Of a DNA stretch of 45,224 nucleotides, positions 42,607 to 45,224 are shown piece after piece. Under the pieces are notes generated by a model. The model did not search any database, was not told where the DNA came from, and saw nothing but the letters and a program-made list of their open reading frames with translations. Source of the DNA: an uncultured Blastocatellia bacterium (GTDB taxonomy: Bacteria > Acidobacteriota > Blastocatellia > Pyrinomonadales > Pyrinomonadaceae); contig CAMLLD010000054.1 in assembly GCA_946480785.1 (NCBI GenBank), positions 1 through 45,224 on the forward strand. Direction: 5' to 3'. How positions within the stretch are numbered: position 1 is the first letter of the stretch; the number at the start of each line of letters is the position of its first letter. Position numbers and translations under genes: made by a program.

Positions 42607-45224
42607 GTGGAACTATCTCTATCGCTGCGGCGCGCCGCAATCACCATTGCTGCCACCGTCATGACTCTGGCCTTTGCGCTCCCCACTATGGCGCAATCTC
42701 ACAACGGCGGCGAGGCGAATCTCGAACTGCCCAACTTGAGCGAGGTGACATTCTTCAACGGCATCACCGGTCACAACCTGCTGCTCATCGGCATCGTCAT
42801 CTGTTTGCTCGGCCTCGGTTTCGGTCTCGCGATCTACATGCAACTGCAGAAAATGCCGGTGCACCGTGCGATGCGCGAAATCTCCGAACTGATCTACGCC
42901 ACGTGCAAAACGTATCTGACGACGCAGGGCAAATTCATCCTGATTCTCGAAGCGTTCATCGCGGTCGTGATCGTGCTCTACTTCGGCGTGTTGCAAGCGA
43001 TGGAGCCGCTGCGCGTCGCGATCATTCTGGCGTTCAGTTTGATCGGTATCGCGGGCAGTTACGGCGTCGCATGGTTCGGCATTCGCGTCAACACTTTTGC
43101 CAACTCGCGCACGGCGTTCGCCAGTCTTGAAGGCAGACCGTTTCCGCTTTACGCGATTCCACTGAAGGCGGGCATGAGCATCGGCATGATGCTGATCAGC
43201 GTCGAGTTGCTGATCATGCTCTGCATTTTGTTGTTCATTCCGGGCAGCTACGCGGGACCGTGCTTCATCGGTTTCGCGATTGGTGAGTCACTCGGCGCGG
43301 CCGCGCTGCGTATCGCGGGCGGCATTTTCACCAAGATTGCCGACATCGGTTCCGACCTGATGAAGATCGTCTTCAAGATCAAAGAGGACGACGCGCGCAA
43401 TCCCGGCGTGATTGCCGACTGCACGGGCGACAACGCGGGCGACTCGGTCGGACCAAGCGCGGATGGTTTCGAAACTTACGGCGTCACCGGCGTGGCGTTG
43501 ATTACGTTCATCCTGCTCGGCGTGGCAAACCCGCGCGTGCAGGTGCAGTTGCTGGTCTGGATCTTCGTGATGCGCATCATGATGATCGTGGCGAGCGCGA
43601 TTTCTTACTTCGTCAACGACGCGATCGCGAAGGCGCGTTACAAAACGGCTGACGTGATGAATTTCGAAGCGCCGCTCACGTCGCTCGTCTGGATCACGTC
43701 GCTCGTCTCGGTCGTGATCACTTACGTCGTTTCTTATTTCACGATTCCGTTGTTGAGCGGCAATCCGACGCTGTGGTGGAAACTCGCGACCATCATCTCG
43801 TGCGGCACGCTCGCGGGCGCGATCATTCCCGAGCTCGTGAAGGTATTTACGTCGACTGAGTCGCGGCACGTGGCCGAAGTCGTGACGTCGTCACGTGAAG
43901 GCGGCCCGTCGCTGAATATTCTTTCCGGTTTGGTGGCCGGAAACTTCTCGGCTTACTGGCTCGGCATCAGCATCGTCGCGTTGATGGCGATTGCTTACTT
44001 CTTTACGAATTTCGGCGCCGCGGCTGGTTTGGGTCTCGGCAATCTGATGGTCGATCCGGTGGCCGCGCCGGTGTTTGGCTTCGGTCTGGTGGCTTTTGGT
44101 TTTCTCGGCATGGGACCGGTGACGATCGCCGTCGACTCCTATGGTCCGGTGACTGACAACGCGCAATCGGTTTACGAGTTGTCGCTGATCGAACAGGTGC
44201 CCGATGTCGAACAGGAAGTGAAACAGGATTTCGGCGTGAACGTAAACTTCGCGCGCGCGAAGCACTTGCTCGAAGAGAATGACGGCGCGGGCAATACGTT
44301 CAAGGCCACAGCGAAACCGGTGTTGATTGGTACTGCCGTCGTCGGCGCTACGACGATGATCTTTTCGATCATCATGGCGTTGACTGAGGGGCTGCGCACG
44401 AATGTCGAGAGTCTCTCATTGCTGCATGCTCCATTTCTGCTTGGGTTCATCACCGGCGGCGCGGTGATCTACTGGTTCACCGGCGCTTCGACGCAGGCGG
44501 TGACGACTGGCGCGTATCGCGCGGTGGAGTTCATCAAGGCGAACATCCGGCTGGAAGGCGTTGAAAAAGCGTCGGTGGAAGATAGCAAGAAGGTGGTCCA
44601 GATCTGCACGCAGTATGCGCAGAAGGGCATGTTCAATATCTTCCTGACGGTGTTCTTCTCGACGCTCGCATTTGCGTTTGTCGAGCCGTTCTTCTTCATC
44701 GGCTACCTCGTTTCGATCGCGGTGTTTGGTTTGTACCAGGCGATCTTCATGGCCAACGCGGGGGGCGCGTGGGACAACGCGAAGAAGGTCGTGGAAGTGG
44801 ATCTGAAGATGAAGGGCACGGCGCTGCACGATGCGACGGTGGTCGGCGACACGGTTGGCGATCCGTTCAAGGACACGTCGTCGGTGGCGATGAATCCGGT
44901 GATCAAGTTTACGACGCTGTTTGGGTTGCTGGCAGTTGAGCTCGCGGTGAGTTTGACGGCGCGTAACAACGGCGACGCGACGTTGACGCATATTCTGGCG
45001 CTGGCGTTCTTCCTCGTGTCGGTTTACTTCCTCTGGCGCTCGTTCCATAAAATGCGGATTGGGACGATGGAGCTTGAGCCGGCGCAGCGCGAACGCGAGG
45101 TTGTCGCGGTCGGCCTGCGTGATCGACGGGATCGGCAGGCCGAGGATCGCCCGGGCATGCAGCGCAAACTCGCTCAGCGGCTGGGTCACCAGGGTGACCA
45201 GGCCCGTGTCGTGCGGCCGCGGGC
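42607..45224 (+). CDS. hppA: Membrane-bound proton-translocating pyrophosphatase (3' end abnormal)
   Basis: Hydrolyses pyrophosphate to pump ions across the membrane. Translation from GTG 42607 (AAGGA ten bases upstream) gives a signal-like N-terminus ending ALPTMAQ and then about 16 membrane segments. The pyrophosphate-binding region retains the acidic D-x3-D-x3-D spacing but in variant form ([20 protein letters not shown] instead of the usual ADNVGDNVGD-AG). [10 protein letters not shown] carries Lys at the position that marks K+-independent pumps. The C-terminal acidic motif [15 protein letters not shown] is present. Homology ends near 45065 (RSFHKMRIG). Beyond that the frame stays open to the window edge over sequence that encodes a PurT-like protein on the other strand, so the true C-terminus is not seen. 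Confidence 0.9.
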   Translation, partial: MELSLSLRRAAITIAATVMTLAFALPTMAQSHNGGEANLELPNLSEVTFFNGITGHNLLLIGIVICLLGLGFGLAIYMQLQKMPVHRAMREISELIYATCKTYLTTQGKFILILEAFIAVVIVLYFGVLQAMEPLRVAIILAFSLIGIAGSYGVAWFGIRVNTFANSRTAFASLEGRPFPLYAIPLKAGMSIGMMLISVELLIMLCILLFIPGSYAGPCFIGFAIGESLGAAALRIAGGIFTKIADIGSDLMKIVFKIKEDDARNPGVIADCTGDNAGDSVGPSADGFETYGVTGVALITFILLGVANPRVQVQLLVWIFVMRIMMIVASAISYFVNDAIAKARYKTADVMNFEAPLTSLVWITSLVSVVITYVVSYFTIPLLSGNPTLWWKLATIISCGTLAGAIIPELVKVFTSTESRHVAEVVTSSREGGPSLNILSGLVAGNFSAYWLGISIVALMAIAYFFTNFGAAAGLGLGNLMVDPVAAPVFGFGLVAFGFLGMGPVTIAVDSYGPVTDNAQSVYELSLIEQVPDVEQEVKQDFGVNVNFARAKHLLEENDGAGNTFKATAKPVLIGTAVVGATTMIFSIIMALTEGLRTNVESLSLLHAPFLLGFITGGAVIYWFTGASTQAVTTGAYRAVEFIKANIRLEGVEKASVEDSKKVVQICTQYAQKGMFNIFLTVFFSTLAFAFVEPFFFIGYLVSIAVFGLYQAIFMANAGGAWDNAKKVVEVDLKMKGTALHDATVVGDTVGDPFKDTSSVAMNPVIKFTTLFGLLAVELAVSLTARNNGDATLTHILALAFFLVSVYFLWRSFHKMRIGTMELEPAQREREVVAVGLRDRRDRQAEDRPGMQRKLAQRLGHQGDQARVVRPR
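45108..45224 (-). pseudogene. purT-like fragment antisense to the hppA frame
   Basis: Reading the minus strand from the window edge gives [20 protein letters not shown] followed by [13 protein letters not shown], which matches the mid-to-late part of formate-dependent phosphoribosylglycinamide formyltransferase (PurT). The match then stops, about 100 residues short of the normal PurT C-terminus, where hppA begins. The gene cannot be complete in this orientation. Either a truncated remnant or, more likely, a chimeric assembly at the contig end. Confidence 0.55.

Noticed and set aside
42525..43130. Plus-strand open frame of about 200 codons at the start of hppA
   Set aside because: Arg/His-rich composition with no motif; it is a shadow of the hppA frame, which encodes a recognisable pyrophosphatase.
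44416..45189. Minus-strand open frame of 257 codons opposite hppA
   Set aside because: Only its first 35 or so codons (the PurT-like part) look real; the rest is antisense to hppA.
1..45224. CRISPR array, tRNA, rRNA or riboswitch
   Set aside because: No regularly spaced repeats were found, and no tRNA/rRNA-like or riboswitch-like sequence was recognised in the short intergenic gaps.

Overview
The window is one continuous, gene-dense stretch of a GC-rich bacterial chromosome with codon use biased to G/C third positions. Gene content suggests a soil Acidobacteriota (Blastocatellia/Pyrinomonadaceae-like): a secreted Tricorn-type protease, a CtpA protease, paired FAD enzymes of the PYROXD2 type, a membrane pyrophosphatase, an FeS-NrfD fusion and several families of short dispersed palindromes. 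The taxonomic guess is inference; there is no rRNA, tRNA or phylogenetic marker here.

Layout. 0-2.4 kb: end of the threonine pathway (thrC, thrB). 2.4-10.4 kb: a divergent cluster that looks like amine or amino-acid catabolism. On the minus strand are a GcvT-fold protein, a choline-monooxygenase-like Rieske oxygenase and an APC permease. On the plus strand are two tandem FAD oxidoreductases and a threonine aldolase. 10.4-14.3 kb: a sugar-phosphate block (FGGY kinase, transketolase, rpiB). 14.4-26.9 kb: a lipid kinase coupled to a CtpA protease, an M20 dipeptidase, a GNAT enzyme, the Tricorn homologue, a secreted protein of unknown function, a small membrane protein and a secreted gluzincin with TPR-like repeats. 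26.9-30.9 kb: a zinc-ribbon membrane protein, 7Fe ferredoxin FdxA, a GIN-domain lipoprotein, a second zinc-ribbon protein and a DUF445 protein. 30.9-37.3 kb: a putative sulfur-oxidation unit (FeS-NrfD fusion, molybdopterin oxidoreductase, MBL-double-rhodanese) whose two core subunits are separated by a ParE/RelE-type toxin-antitoxin pair. 37.4-45.2 kb: a rhodanese lipoprotein, a double UspA protein, an APC permease, cstA and hppA.

The most exciting item is the rhodanese lipoprotein at 37.4-38.0 kb. Its reading frame is interrupted by a single TGA exactly where the family has the second Cys of a C-x-C active site. The frame continues with the rest of the domain, and a bacterial-SECIS-like hairpin starts 21 nt after the TGA. 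It is best read as a selenocysteine-containing, membrane-anchored sulfurtransferase, divergent from the putative sulfite/persulfide oxidation unit.

Other notable structure: a 121-bp palindromic MITE-like element with an 8-bp target duplication and two inverted 28-nt REP units; a second REP pair at the left edge with covarying stems; a repeat of the type AGCCACRGAT..AACACGGAT that supplies stop codons of two convergent genes and appears in frame inside thrC; a 23-bp tandem duplication that turned a thrC/thrB TGATG overlap into a possible 7-codon coupling minicistron; and a purT-like fragment antisense to the end of hppA at the right edge, which probably marks a chimeric contig end.
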